A DNA stretch of 64,000 nt from the NCBI GenBank assembly GCA_016704485.1, contig JADJAA010000001.1, positions 1,488,001 to 1,552,000 on the forward strand. The letters are read 5' to 3'. Both the position numbers and the translations under genes were made by a program. Position 1 is the first letter of the stretch. Every line of letters begins with the position of its first letter. The stretch comes from Flavobacteriales bacterium. Lineage in GTDB: Bacteria > Bacteroidota > Bacteroidia > Flavobacteriales_F > PHOS-HE28. Positions 16,855-25,108 of this stretch are shown here, one piece after another. A model generated the notes under the pieces. It saw only the letters and a list, made by a program, of their open reading frames with translations, was not told the DNA's origin and did not search any database.

Positions 16855-17714
16855 AAGGTATTATTCTAGCAGGTGGATCCGGCACACGGTTACACCCGTT
16901 GACATTGGCAGTGAGTAAACAGCTGATGCCCGTGTACGACAAGCCGATGATCTATTATCCGCTCAGCACGCTTATGGCTGCTGGTATCAGAGAGATCTTG
17001 ATCATCAGCACGCCGCACGACCTTCCGAATTTCAAGAAATTACTCGGTGATGGTCGGTCGCTTGGCTGCGATTTCTCATATGCTGAACAGAAGATACCGA
17101 ATGGACTTGCGCAAGCATTCGTGATCGGTAAGGAGCACATTGGATCTGATAGTGCAGCACTGATCCTTGGTGATAATATTTTTTATGGATCGGGCCTTGG
17201 TCGCAAGCTTAGCGCGAACATTGATCCGGACGGTGGTCTCGTTTTCGCATATCATGTAAGCGATCCCGAACGGTATGGCGTTGTTGAATTCGATGCGGAC
17301 AATAAGGCGTTGAGCATTGAAGAGAAACCGGCCAGACCGAAAAGCAACTACGCTGTTCCAGGACTTTATTTCTATGATAACGAGGTGTTGACCATTGCCC
17401 GTGATCTGAAACCCAGCGCACGTGGTGAATATGAGATCACCGATGTGAACAAGGAGTATCTCAAGCGGGGTAAATTGAAAGTGGAGATCCTTGATCGGGG
17501 CACCGCATGGTTGGATACCGGTACGTTCGCTTCACTTACACAAGCTGGTCAATTCGTACAAGTGATCGAGGAGCGACAGGGCTTGAGGATCGGTTGCATT
17601 GAAGAGGTTGCGTTCAAGAAAGGCTTTATCGATGCAACTGCTTTGGAGGCTCTCGCTCAACCGTTGTTGAAAAGCGGCTACGGGGAGTATCTCATGAAGA
17701 TGCTCGAGAAGTGA
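16851..17714 (+). CDS. rmlA: Glucose-1-phosphate thymidylyltransferase
   Basis: 287 residues, family length. Nucleotide-binding signature GIILAGGSGTRLHPLT at the N-terminus, then SKQLMPVYDKPMIYYPLSTLM, ILGDNIFYG with the metal-binding Asp, and a GVVEFD ... SIEEKPARPKSNYAVPGLYFYD stretch typical of RmlA. It makes dTDP-glucose, first step of dTDP-L-rhamnose and related deoxysugars. The other rml genes (rmlB, C, D) are not in this window. Start overlaps the preceding transporter stop by 4 bp; its own stop overlaps the next start by 1 bp (TGATG), so translational coupling is likely. Confidence 0.95.
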   Translation: MKGIILAGGSGTRLHPLTLAVSKQLMPVYDKPMIYYPLSTLMAAGIREILIISTPHDLPNFKKLLGDGRSLGCDFSYAEQKIPNGLAQAFVIGKEHIGSDSAALILGDNIFYGSGLGRKLSANIDPDGGLVFAYHVSDPERYGVVEFDADNKALSIEEKPARPKSNYAVPGLYFYDNEVLTIARDLKPSARGEYEITDVNKEYLKRGKLKVEILDRGTAWLDTGTFASLTQAGQFVQVIEERQGLRIGCIEEVAFKKGFIDATALEALAQPLLKSGYGEYLMKMLEK

Positions 17715-18658
17715 TGGAGAAACATCGCGCGTTGGTCGAGGAGCATATCGCCAGGTGGACGGGTTCTTTACCCGATGATCCGCTTTACGCGCCCATGGCT
17801 TACCTCGTGAAGTTGCCTGCTAAACGGGTTCGACCACTATTAACGCTGATGGCTTGCGAGATGTTCGGCGGAAGATCAGAGGATGTGTTGAACGAAGCGG
17901 TAGCCATCGAGCTCTTTCACAATTTCACGTTGATGCATGATGATATCATGGACCGGTCCCGGTTACGAAGGGGCATGGCCACGGTACATGAAAAATGGAA
18001 TGCCAATACAGCAATACTCAGCGGTGATGCGCTGCTGGTAAAGGCCTACCAGCTCATGGGCCTGGATCCAGCGGTCCTTACCATCTTCAATCGGTACGCA
18101 CTTGAGGTGTGTGAAGGGCAACAGAAGGACATGTCCTTCGAGACCCGCTCGCATGTATCGTTGAATGAATACCGCGAGATGATACGGCTGAAGACCGCCG
18201 TGTTGCTGGCAGGTGCGTTGAAGATAGGAGCCTGTAAGGCCGGCGCATCGGTGGAGGACCAGGAACGGATCGGTCTGTTCGGTGAAAGTTTGGGATCGGC
18301 GTTCCAGTTACGCGATGATCTTTTGGATGCCTTCGGCGATCAGGCCACTTTAGGGAAACAGATCGGCGGTGATCTACGGGCAGGAAAGAAGACATGGTTG
18401 CTTATTCGCGGATCGGAAGTGTCCGTGGAGAAAGCGGACACAACGCTTGAGGAGGAACTGGCCAAGACCAGCGCTGCGCGTAACGTGGAAAAGATGATCG
18501 ATACGCTAAAAGCACTTGGCGTTCATCAAGAAGCTGAAGCCGAAATAGAACGGCTGGAAGCACTTGCGCGAAGACAACTCAATGCCATCAGCGTTCCGGA
18601 AGCCCAAAAAACCGCGCTCCGCGAAATGGTTGCCAAATTGCAGGCTCGGGTGGCTTGA
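17714..18658 (+). CDS. Polyprenyl (isoprenyl) diphosphate synthase
   Basis: 314 residues from ATG 17714, whose A is the last base of the rmlA stop; a GTG one codon upstream (17711) is the alternative. First Asp-rich motif LMHDDIMDRS at about 74-82 with D76, D77 and D80 and RLRRG after it; second Asp-rich motif QLRDDLLDAFGD near residue 201. GQQKDMSFE lies between. It condenses isopentenyl diphosphate onto allylic diphosphates to make a linear prenyl diphosphate. Residues before the first motif (ELFHNFTLMHDD) include bulky aromatics, which usually limits chain length to C15-C20 or so, but I would not fix the product. Last gene before a strong hairpin terminator. Confidence 0.9.
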   Translation: MEKHRALVEEHIARWTGSLPDDPLYAPMAYLVKLPAKRVRPLLTLMACEMFGGRSEDVLNEAVAIELFHNFTLMHDDIMDRSRLRRGMATVHEKWNANTAILSGDALLVKAYQLMGLDPAVLTIFNRYALEVCEGQQKDMSFETRSHVSLNEYREMIRLKTAVLLAGALKIGACKAGASVEDQERIGLFGESLGSAFQLRDDLLDAFGDQATLGKQIGGDLRAGKKTWLLIRGSEVSVEKADTTLEEELAKTSAARNVEKMIDTLKALGVHQEAEAEIERLEALARRQLNAISVPEAQKTALREMVAKLQARVA

Positions 18659-18666
18659 ATTGATCT

Positions 18667-18706
18667 ATTCCGCACTACAGGATCACCCGATCCTGTAGTG
18701 CGGAAT
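18667..18706. terminator. Perfect 18-bp-stem hairpin between convergent genes
   Basis: Positions 18667-18684 are the exact inverse complement of 18689-18706, loop ACCC. It lies in the 52-bp gap between two convergent stops (18658 and 18711), so it probably acts in both directions. No T-tract. Confidence 0.75.
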
Positions 18707-18710
18707 CGTA

Positions 18711-20405
18711 TCATTTGTTAAGCAGGATCGTTCGGCGTTCACATGCACCCGAAACTCCATCGTGCAATTCCAATACATAAGCTCCCGACCGCAAATTCTC
18801 AGGGATTACGACCGTAACCCGGTCCGTTGTATTCAACAGCGCTTTGGTCATCACAGTACGGCCTTGAAGATCGATCAACGCCATTTGCCAATTTCCAGTG
18901 GAAACTAAGGATCCCGATACTACGAACGTGCCTGCCGTCGGGTTCGGGAAAACATCGAATGATCGGCCACTATTCATCGATACCGCTGTAGAAATGCAGA
19001 ACGGGTCGGTGTCAGGCAACAGTGTTACGGTCACCGTGCCGGAAGTAATGCATCCGTTGGGGCTGGTAACAGTATACGTGTAATCGCCATCATCATCCAT
19101 CGCAGGGTCGAACATGCCGTTGCTCGCCCCGCCAGGTCCGGTCCATACGCCTCCTACGGCTGGTGTACCCAATAGGGAATCGATCAATGCAAAGGCCAGC
19201 GTGTTGGAACATGCCATTGCTGTGCCATCCAACCCTGCTCCACTACCAACGCTGAACTGATATGTGAAGATCTGCACACCGGGTATAGGACACGTATTGT
19301 CAGCTGCCGTTATGGTGAACGGATAGAGACCGGAACTCAGACCTTGGGCATTTCCACAAATGGTCGCGCTGATCGGATTGACCCCGGTAACCGTGAAGGT
19401 CGCCCCAGGTAGCACTTGTCCGATATTGCTGACCAATTGGATGCTATCACTCGCGTCGGGGTCATCAATGATCGTTGTGAAACAGAAATCACCTGAAGTG
19501 CAGGCATCCACTGCTCTTGGAGCGGTCTGTTGGCAAGCACCAGTGGTGCCGCTGATCGTACCCGAAGTCGGCGAAGGTGGATTGCTGCTACAAGCAAAGA
19601 CCACGAACTGAAGATCGCGCATTACACTACCGATCCAGGTCCCATCGATGTCATACTCGTCCACTTGCACGACTGCGATGAAGCTGCCGGTCAATGTCGG
19701 TGTAAAGCTTATCTGTCCATTGGCCGTATCAATGACCATTCCTAGGATGGGTTCAACTCCCGTATTCGGGGCCTCATAGTCGATCGATACAGCTTGGTTA
19801 CCATCGAAATAACGTGCATCTATCAAATGAAAACTGCGGCTTGCTGCACTACCACCAACAGCGCCAATATCATATAGGAATGGCTGGTCCACACAGGTGT
19901 AAGGCACGTTGACGTCCGTATAGGATGAAGAGCTCCCACAAGGAGATATCACATTGTTCAACTTTGCTTCAAAATAGAGACCTGGTGTTCCCACAACATT
20001 GAATGCCTCAGCACGGCAGCAGATATACCAGCTGATGGTCCAATCAGCACAAGGTGCCAAATAAACCGTTGTTCTATAACGATAGCGTTCGTAGCCGTTC
20101 AATGTGCCACCGTTACATGTACTGTTGGATGCGCTGGCATCACACAGCAATGCAACTTCGGTCACATCCAGGACAGCAAGTGGAAAATCCGTGGTTCCTA
20201 CGGTGAAGGTCGTACCACAATCACTCTCAAAATGAAGGGATTGGCCGGTCATTGGCGTGCCGCTGCAATCACGATAGATCGATAGTGTCACTTCGTACAA
20301 GTTGTCACCGATGCATTCATAAGTGATCGATCCACCAGGAAGGTGTTCGGCCTTTACGATTGCAGCAGATAAAAGGAGGCAAGTAGCGAGTACAAGTTGT
20401 TTCAT
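18711..20405 (-). CDS. T9SS cargo sharing the giant adhesin's N-terminal ectodomain (paralogue 1)
   Basis: 564 residues. Signal peptide 1-19 (ends IVKA), then HLPGGSITYECIGDNLYEV and LSIYRDCSG, which open a Cys-rich ectodomain of about 370 residues: WTISWYICCR, LNNVISPCGSSS, YTCVDQPFLYD, NGQISFTPTLTGSF, RDLQFVVFAC. The same order of motifs occurs in the protein at 21477-22928 and at the start of the giant adhesin. Between ectodomain and C-terminus lies an extra 80-residue Ig-like module (VGGVWTGPGGASNGMFDP ... NGCITSGTVTV), which accounts for the whole 81-residue length difference from paralogue 2. The C-terminus (FDVFPNPTAGTFVVSG ... MALIDLQGRTV ... SGAYVLEL) is a type A T9SS sorting domain. 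Surface protein, function unknown. Confidence 0.82.
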   Translation of the reverse strand: MKQLVLATCLLLSAAIVKAEHLPGGSITYECIGDNLYEVTLSIYRDCSGTPMTGQSLHFESDCGTTFTVGTTDFPLAVLDVTEVALLCDASASNSTCNGGTLNGYERYRYRTTVYLAPCADWTISWYICCRAEAFNVVGTPGLYFEAKLNNVISPCGSSSSYTDVNVPYTCVDQPFLYDIGAVGGSAASRSFHLIDARYFDGNQAVSIDYEAPNTGVEPILGMVIDTANGQISFTPTLTGSFIAVVQVDEYDIDGTWIGSVMRDLQFVVFACSSNPPSPTSGTISGTTGACQQTAPRAVDACTSGDFCFTTIIDDPDASDSIQLVSNIGQVLPGATFTVTGVNPISATICGNAQGLSSGLYPFTITAADNTCPIPGVQIFTYQFSVGSGAGLDGTAMACSNTLAFALIDSLLGTPAVGGVWTGPGGASNGMFDPAMDDDGDYTYTVTSPNGCITSGTVTVTLLPDTDPFCISTAVSMNSGRSFDVFPNPTAGTFVVSGSLVSTGNWQMALIDLQGRTVMTKALLNTTDRVTVVIPENLRSGAYVLELHDGVSGACERRTILLNK

Positions 20406-20510
20406 GAACGGTGTAGTTTGCGTAAATGGGCCACCAATATACAGGAATTGCGATCAAAGACGACGGAGGCGATCCATCGCCATTTTCGTTCGAAGTGCCA
20501 GTATGTGGTA

Positions 20511-21416
20511 TTATCGATCAAGAAGGTTGATCAATGCTTCCTTTAATGTTGGGAATTCAAATGCAAGATCCGTTGCCATCAAGCGCGTATTCGATGCCCG
20601 ACTGCCTTCCAAAAGAACAGATGATGATTCACCCAATATCGCCTTCAAGAGGAGGGAGGGTATGCGAGGAAGAAAATAGGCCTTGCCCAATACCTGAGCT
20701 ATGGTCCGCATAAGATCCGCATTGGTCACATCGAACCCGGTATTCACATTGTAGGCACCTTCCATATCCTCTTGTAAGATCGCTTGCTGGTAGATCCTTA
20801 CGAGATCATTGATGTGGATCCAGGGCACCCATTGTTCGCCACTTCCCAACGGTGACCCAAGACCCCATCGCACTGGTACTGCGAGTTTCTGCAAAGCCCC
20901 ACCATTCGGAGATAGAACGATCGGTGTGCGCAATTTCACTACGCGGCAATGGCTGGCCCACTCGTCCACGGCCTCTTCCCAAGCAACACTGATCCGCGCT
21001 ATGGTGTCCGGTCCCGGCGGATCGGTTTCAGAGTAGATATGATCGGATGTTTCTGCACCGTAATAATTGATGCCCGCGGCACTCACAAAGCTCTTGATCA
21101 CTGTGCCGCTGGATCGCACCTTTTCCAAAAGAAGGCGTGCCGAGGCACAGCGACTATCGATCAGAATTTTTATGCGTGCATCGGTCCAGCGTTGGTCCGC
21201 GATCCCGGCACCTGCCAAGTGCACAATGTGTTCAACATTTTCCAGCGCACGCTCATCCAACGTACCCTGTTCAATGTTCCAAGCGTATGCATTTACGCCG
21301 TCATGAAAACCTGCAGTACGACTTAAATGGCGCACTGTATGCCCGGCTTCACGTAACGTTCTGGTAAGTGCGGTTCCGATCATCCCGCTTCCTCCGGTAA
21401 TCAGGATCGTGGACAT
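20511..21416 (-). CDS. TIGR01777-family NAD-dependent epimerase/dehydratase
   Basis: 301 residues. Extended short-chain dehydrogenase fold: GGSGMIGTAL near the N-terminus binds NAD(P); IVHLAGAGIADQRW and SAAGINYYG are typical of the YfcH/TIGR01777 group, and the C-terminus (LPRIPSLLLKAILGE ... VLLEGSRASN) matches its DUF1731 domain. Cytoplasmic; substrate of the family is not well defined. It sits between the two paralogous T9SS cargo genes on the same strand, but with more than 60 bp on either side and no obvious functional tie. Confidence 0.88.
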   Translation of the reverse strand: MSTILITGGSGMIGTALTRTLREAGHTVRHLSRTAGFHDGVNAYAWNIEQGTLDERALENVEHIVHLAGAGIADQRWTDARIKILIDSRCASARLLLEKVRSSGTVIKSFVSAAGINYYGAETSDHIYSETDPPGPDTIARISVAWEEAVDEWASHCRVVKLRTPIVLSPNGGALQKLAVPVRWGLGSPLGSGEQWVPWIHINDLVRIYQQAILQEDMEGAYNVNTGFDVTNADLMRTIAQVLGKAYFLPRIPSLLLKAILGESSSVLLEGSRASNTRLMATDLAFEFPTLKEALINLLDR

Positions 21417-21476
21417 ATGCCTTTGAATTGTCTAACCATACTTATGATCGAACGCAAGCATTTCATGCAGATCGGA

Positions 21477-22928
21477 TCAGCGATCCAGTATAACTGAAGT
21501 ATTGATCGTCGTGCCGTTCGTAAGGTCCGTCAACTTCAATGAATAGGTGCCGTTCGCTATGATCGTGGTCAAGGAAAGTACCGCTCCATCGGAAGTTAAT
21601 GCCACGGTACGTTCCAGCACCTTTCTACCCTGTAGATCGAACAGTGACAACTGCCAATTTCCATTAGTGCCAAGCGTTCCGGTAATGATGATCCGATCAT
21701 TCGTTGGATTTGGATGAACGCGGATCGTGGGTTGTTCCAACTCTTGTATTCCGATCGAACTACACAACGGGTCGTCGCTAGTAACGATGGTCAGCTGGTA
21801 CGTATAGACCTGCAAACCCGGTATGGGGCAAGCGTTGTCCACCGCAGTGATCGTGAATGGGTGTATACCGATCGAAGTGCCATTCGCATTTCCACAGATC
21901 GTCGCGGTTACGGGGTTGGTACCCGAAATTTGGATCGTTGCACCCGGAATGACCTGGTCGATATTGGTCGTAAGTGAGATCACGTCACTCGCCGTTGGGT
22001 CATTGATCCCGGTTGTCAGACAGAACTCTCCATTGCTACAGATCGATAGTGAACGCTCTCCCGTCTGCTCACAATCACCAGTGATCGATGCGATGGTACC
22101 GGAATGCGGATCCGGAGGTGCATTGGTGCAAGCAACAACAACGAACGGTAGATCGCGCATCACGCTGCCTATCCAGATATCACTGCTGTCGTATTCATCC
22201 ACTTGAATTACGGTCACGATATTTCCAATGTTCGTCGGCGTAAAACTGATCTCACCGCTTGCCGCATCGATCGTCATCCCGACTATTGGTTCCCCGCCAT
22301 AATTCGGGAAGGTATAGGTGACCAATGCCGGACTTCCGCCATAATACCGGGCATCGACCAAACTGAAATTACGCCTGAACGCGTTGTCATCCACAGCGCC
22401 AGCGTCATAAATAATGGGCTGGTTCACACACACGTTCGGTAAGCTCTGTTGCGTGAATTGTGATGAGCTATTGCACGGAGCTGGGACATTATTGAGCTTC
22501 GCTTCCATATACAGGCCGGGCGTTGCGCTCAGATTCAACGAGGCTGAACGGCAACAGATGTCCCAGCTGATCGTCCAGCCATCGCATGGCGTTAAAAAGA
22601 GAGTATCGATATACGTATAGACCAAGTACCCGCTCAATGGGCCACCGTTGCAATTGCTGTTCGCCATGCTCGCCGCACATAACTGCGAGGTTTCCATGGT
22701 CGCATCCGGCAACATATTGGCGCGCACGAAACTGATGCCGCAATCACTGTCATACCTCATTTCCTGAGGGATCATTGCCGTACCACTGCACTCCCTGAAC
22801 AACGTCAGGTTGATCTCATACAATGAATTGCCGACGCATTTATAAGTGATTGAGCCGCCTGGTAAATGCTCCGCATAAAGAGCATTCGCGGTGAATAGCA
22901 GAAAAAGCACGATCGATGCTTGCTTCAT
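21477..22928 (-). CDS. T9SS cargo sharing the giant adhesin's N-terminal ectodomain (paralogue 2)
   Basis: 483 residues, signal peptide 1-19 (ends ALYA). Ectodomain opens HLPGGSITYKCVGNSLYEI and LTLFRECSG and keeps all landmarks of paralogue 1: WTISWDICCR, LNNVPAPCNSSS, NVCVNQPIIYDAGA, GEISFTPTNIGN, RDLPFVVVAC, HPFTITAVDNACPIPG. It lacks the extra Ig-like module. The C-terminal 75 residues (IRVHPNPTNDRIIITG ... LSLFDLQGRKVL ... NGTYSLKLTDL) are a type A T9SS sorting domain. The many paired cysteines suggest an oxidised, extracellular beta-rich protein. Start chosen at ATG 22928, preceded by TACCGACC. Function unknown; an adhesive or surface-layer role is plausible given the link to the giant protein. 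Confidence 0.82.
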   Translation of the reverse strand: MKQASIVLFLLFTANALYAEHLPGGSITYKCVGNSLYEINLTLFRECSGTAMIPQEMRYDSDCGISFVRANMLPDATMETSQLCAASMANSNCNGGPLSGYLVYTYIDTLFLTPCDGWTISWDICCRSASLNLSATPGLYMEAKLNNVPAPCNSSSQFTQQSLPNVCVNQPIIYDAGAVDDNAFRRNFSLVDARYYGGSPALVTYTFPNYGGEPIVGMTIDAASGEISFTPTNIGNIVTVIQVDEYDSSDIWIGSVMRDLPFVVVACTNAPPDPHSGTIASITGDCEQTGERSLSICSNGEFCLTTGINDPTASDVISLTTNIDQVIPGATIQISGTNPVTATICGNANGTSIGIHPFTITAVDNACPIPGLQVYTYQLTIVTSDDPLCSSIGIQELEQPTIRVHPNPTNDRIIITGTLGTNGNWQLSLFDLQGRKVLERTVALTSDGAVLSLTTIIANGTYSLKLTDLTNGTTINTSVILDR

Positions 22929-22977
22929 GGTCGGTATACGGATTTACCCACGCAAGATAGGGTAACGTCATAAAGGT

Positions 22978-23508
22978 TCATTTCACTGATCTTAACGTGC
23001 GTTCGATCTGTTTTTCGTGATGACGCATGTGATGGTGCATGAACTTTACACTTTGGATCAGATCGAACTTGCCTACGATCGGATGTTTGAAAAGGTCATG
23101 TCCCACCTCGCTTTCAGGGATCGAAACATACGTTGAACGCATCGCGTTACGCACAGCTGCCCAGCGTTCCATGGCCACGGAACACGAGGTTGAAGGAACT
23201 GTTGCCACCACGGCAGGAGCGTTGTATTTGAACGGAAGGTAGAGGGCTGCCCGAAGCGCTGCCATGCGCCACCTTGCGGAGAAAGGAACTGGTCCGTGAG
23301 CGCCTAGATCACGCTTCTTCAGGAGATATGCTAACGCACCTTCCTCAGCGATCGCCAAATGGGTGATCACTTGAGCAACGCTCCATTTCCCGGGCGCTGG
23401 TTCGGCGGCAAGTGCGGTTTCGGAAAGCGGATCAAGACGTGCGTACAGTGCAAGTCTGTCACGCTCCATACCGTCGAATAATTGTAGCAGCGCAGCACTT
23501 CGCGACAT
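22978..23508 (-). CDS. DinB-like four-helix-bundle protein
   Basis: 176 residues from ATG 23508; a GTG five codons upstream (23523) is possible. The DinB/YfiT fold is suggested by PAPGKWSVAQVITHLAIAEE, where the His would be the first metal ligand, and by KFMHHHMRHHEKQI near the C-terminus, which supplies the two further histidines of the usual metal-binding triad. Family members include thiol transferases and DNA-damage-induced proteins of unclear role. Stands alone on the minus strand. Confidence 0.78.
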   Translation of the reverse strand: MSRSAALLQLFDGMERDRLALYARLDPLSETALAAEPAPGKWSVAQVITHLAIAEEGALAYLLKKRDLGAHGPVPFSARWRMAALRAALYLPFKYNAPAVVATVPSTSCSVAMERWAAVRNAMRSTYVSIPESEVGHDLFKHPIVGKFDLIQSVKFMHHHMRHHEKQIERTLRSVK

Positions 23509-23558
23509 GGTCAACGACCCCACTTCAGGTGGGCAACGAATTAAGGTGAGTAGTCAGT

Positions 23559-24437
23559 CTACCTGGCCCTTTCCAGATTCTTCAGGTCTTCTTCAATGAA
23601 ACCTTCCTTCTTGCCATAGATGGCGGCATCATCATTGAGGTACATCAGCTCACCTGTGCCCGCGTTGAATACGCGCTTGAAGGTATGCTTGTTCTTATAG
23701 TCACCGGTCAGGACAACATCGCTGATCACAACACTTTTATCAGCGCTTTGTACGGCGCTCATCAATTGCGCTAGGTCCATCAACTGGGCGGGAGCCGTAT
23801 AGAATTCCTTCACCTTTGCGGCATCCGGAATGGTCTTGTCCAAATGTTCTTTTGCCATCCAGAGTTCAGCTTCGCGCACAAAGCGTGTACGGCTGGAATA
23901 GATCCTATCCGCAGTGGTCTTATCCGTGATCTTGCCACTTTCAACTTGCTTCAAATAATCCTGCAAGTGCTTCACATAGAGGTTGATCAAAGACGATGTG
24001 CTCTTTTCCGCCATACCCTTTTCGTCGATCAGGATATACGCCAATTCCTGTTCAACCGGGAACGTGGTGAACGCATTGTCCTTCATCTCCAGCTTATCGT
24101 TCTTCTTCGCTTTCCAGCCCTGCATCAGCGTTAAGAACGTACCCTCGAACTTCACGGGATCCACTTTCGATGTTTTTACCAAATACAACTTGTCCTCGGC
24201 AATGGGCGCGGTCGTTATCGCATCGATGTTGACGAACTCAATGTTCTCATTGAATTTCCAATTGCTCTTCATTGCGTTCATGATCGCCTTGTTGTAAGGC
24301 GTGTCGGTGGCATCGAGCACCACCAGAACGGTTTCGCTTTTCGCTGCTTTTACAGAGGCGGCATTGAACGTGCCATATTGAGCGGTGGCCGTTACGGAAA
24401 CAAGTAGAGCTAGTGCAGTAAGCGTTCTGATTTGCAT
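23559..24437 (-). CDS. Secreted protein of unknown function
   Basis: 292 residues with a signal peptide (residues 1-19, ending TATAQ). No family recognised. The mature part begins YGTFNAASVKAAKSETVLVVLDATDTPYNKAIMNAMKSNW split into a beta-alpha pattern, then IEFVNIDAI; overall it is rich in Lys and Asp/Glu and lacks Cys. The C-terminal third has VVLTGDYKNKHTFKRVFN and ends NLERAR. It is divergently arranged with the small gene at 24533. The ATG is preceded by TACCGACC, as in two other minus-strand secreted genes. A periplasmic location is likely. Confidence 0.65.
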   Translation of the reverse strand: MQIRTLTALALLVSVTATAQYGTFNAASVKAAKSETVLVVLDATDTPYNKAIMNAMKSNWKFNENIEFVNIDAITTAPIAEDKLYLVKTSKVDPVKFEGTFLTLMQGWKAKKNDKLEMKDNAFTTFPVEQELAYILIDEKGMAEKSTSSLINLYVKHLQDYLKQVESGKITDKTTADRIYSSRTRFVREAELWMAKEHLDKTIPDAAKVKEFYTAPAQLMDLAQLMSAVQSADKSVVISDVVLTGDYKNKHTFKRVFNAGTGELMYLNDDAAIYGKKEGFIEEDLKNLERAR

Positions 24438-24510
24438 GGTCGGTAGGATTCGGGTATGTTGGTTGGATCTCGATCAACATGAGCTATTGATCATTCAAGG
24501 ATCCGGAGCG

Positions 24511-24518
24511 CGAAAATA
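24511..24518 (-). promoter_or_regulatory. Candidate -7 box for the secreted unknown gene
   Basis: Minus-strand TATTTTCG, close to TAnnTTTG, about 74 nt upstream of the ATG at 24437 and within the divergent intergenic region. Confidence 0.35.
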
Positions 24519-24532
24519 GTGCCACACTTCTA

Positions 24533-24937
24533 ATGCGGAAAGGTATGACCTTTGCGATCGTGGATAACAACTCGAATATTGAGATGCCGAGCAGGTCCGA
24601 TGGTGACCTTCAACGGTACTTGGATCGTGGTGAAGTTCTGGCCTCCACGGTTACACAACTGCGCAAGGATCTCTCGCTTTCTGAACAGGAACTGCCCATG
24701 CCAGATGTGGGTGATGAAGCATTCGAAACACTTCGTAAGGATGTACTTCCGGTTTTGACAGCGCTGCAACAGAAAAATCAGCATGCCCTTCAGGTTGCCA
24801 TGTATCGCGTGGATATTCCGGAGGCCCACCTAAAGCGGACCATGGCGGGTGGCGGGCTACATGCATTGGCCGGAGAGTGTGTGATCAGAGCATTGCAAAA
24901 GGTGCTTACCCGCTTGCGCTATGCGGGCAGATATTGA
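24533..24937 (+). CDS. Small hypothetical protein
   Basis: 134 residues from ATG 24533 (ATG 24545 is an alternative start). Not recognised. Soluble and highly charged; a predicted helical middle (LQRYLDRGEVLASTVTQL, LSEQELPMPDVGDEAFETL) and a conserved-looking C-terminus (GGGLHALAGECVIRALQKVL, then TRLRYAGRY). Codon use resembles neighbouring real genes. Divergent from the secreted unknown gene and 171 bp upstream of sucA. Confidence 0.55.
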   Translation: MRKGMTFAIVDNNSNIEMPSRSDGDLQRYLDRGEVLASTVTQLRKDLSLSEQELPMPDVGDEAFETLRKDVLPVLTALQQKNQHALQVAMYRVDIPEAHLKRTMAGGGLHALAGECVIRALQKVLTRLRYAGRY

Positions 24938-25076
24938 CGCCGTCCCTTTTCGTTCAAGGGTTTATCCGTGGTATTTTTTACCAATAAGTTCCAAGGTTTC
25001 TTCGACAAAGCGATCGCCGGAACCCACGAAGACCAATTTACGTATAAACGCTTCGCGCCCGCACAAGTGGAAAAAC

Positions 25077-25084
25077 TACCTTTG
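25077..25084 (+). promoter_or_regulatory. -7 promoter box of sucA
   Basis: TACCTTTG, perfect match to TAnnTTTG, 24 bp before the sucA ATG. A TTC at 25052 is the best -33 candidate. Confidence 0.55.
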
Positions 25085-25108
25085 TACAGGATCCGCAGGA
25101 CCTATTGA

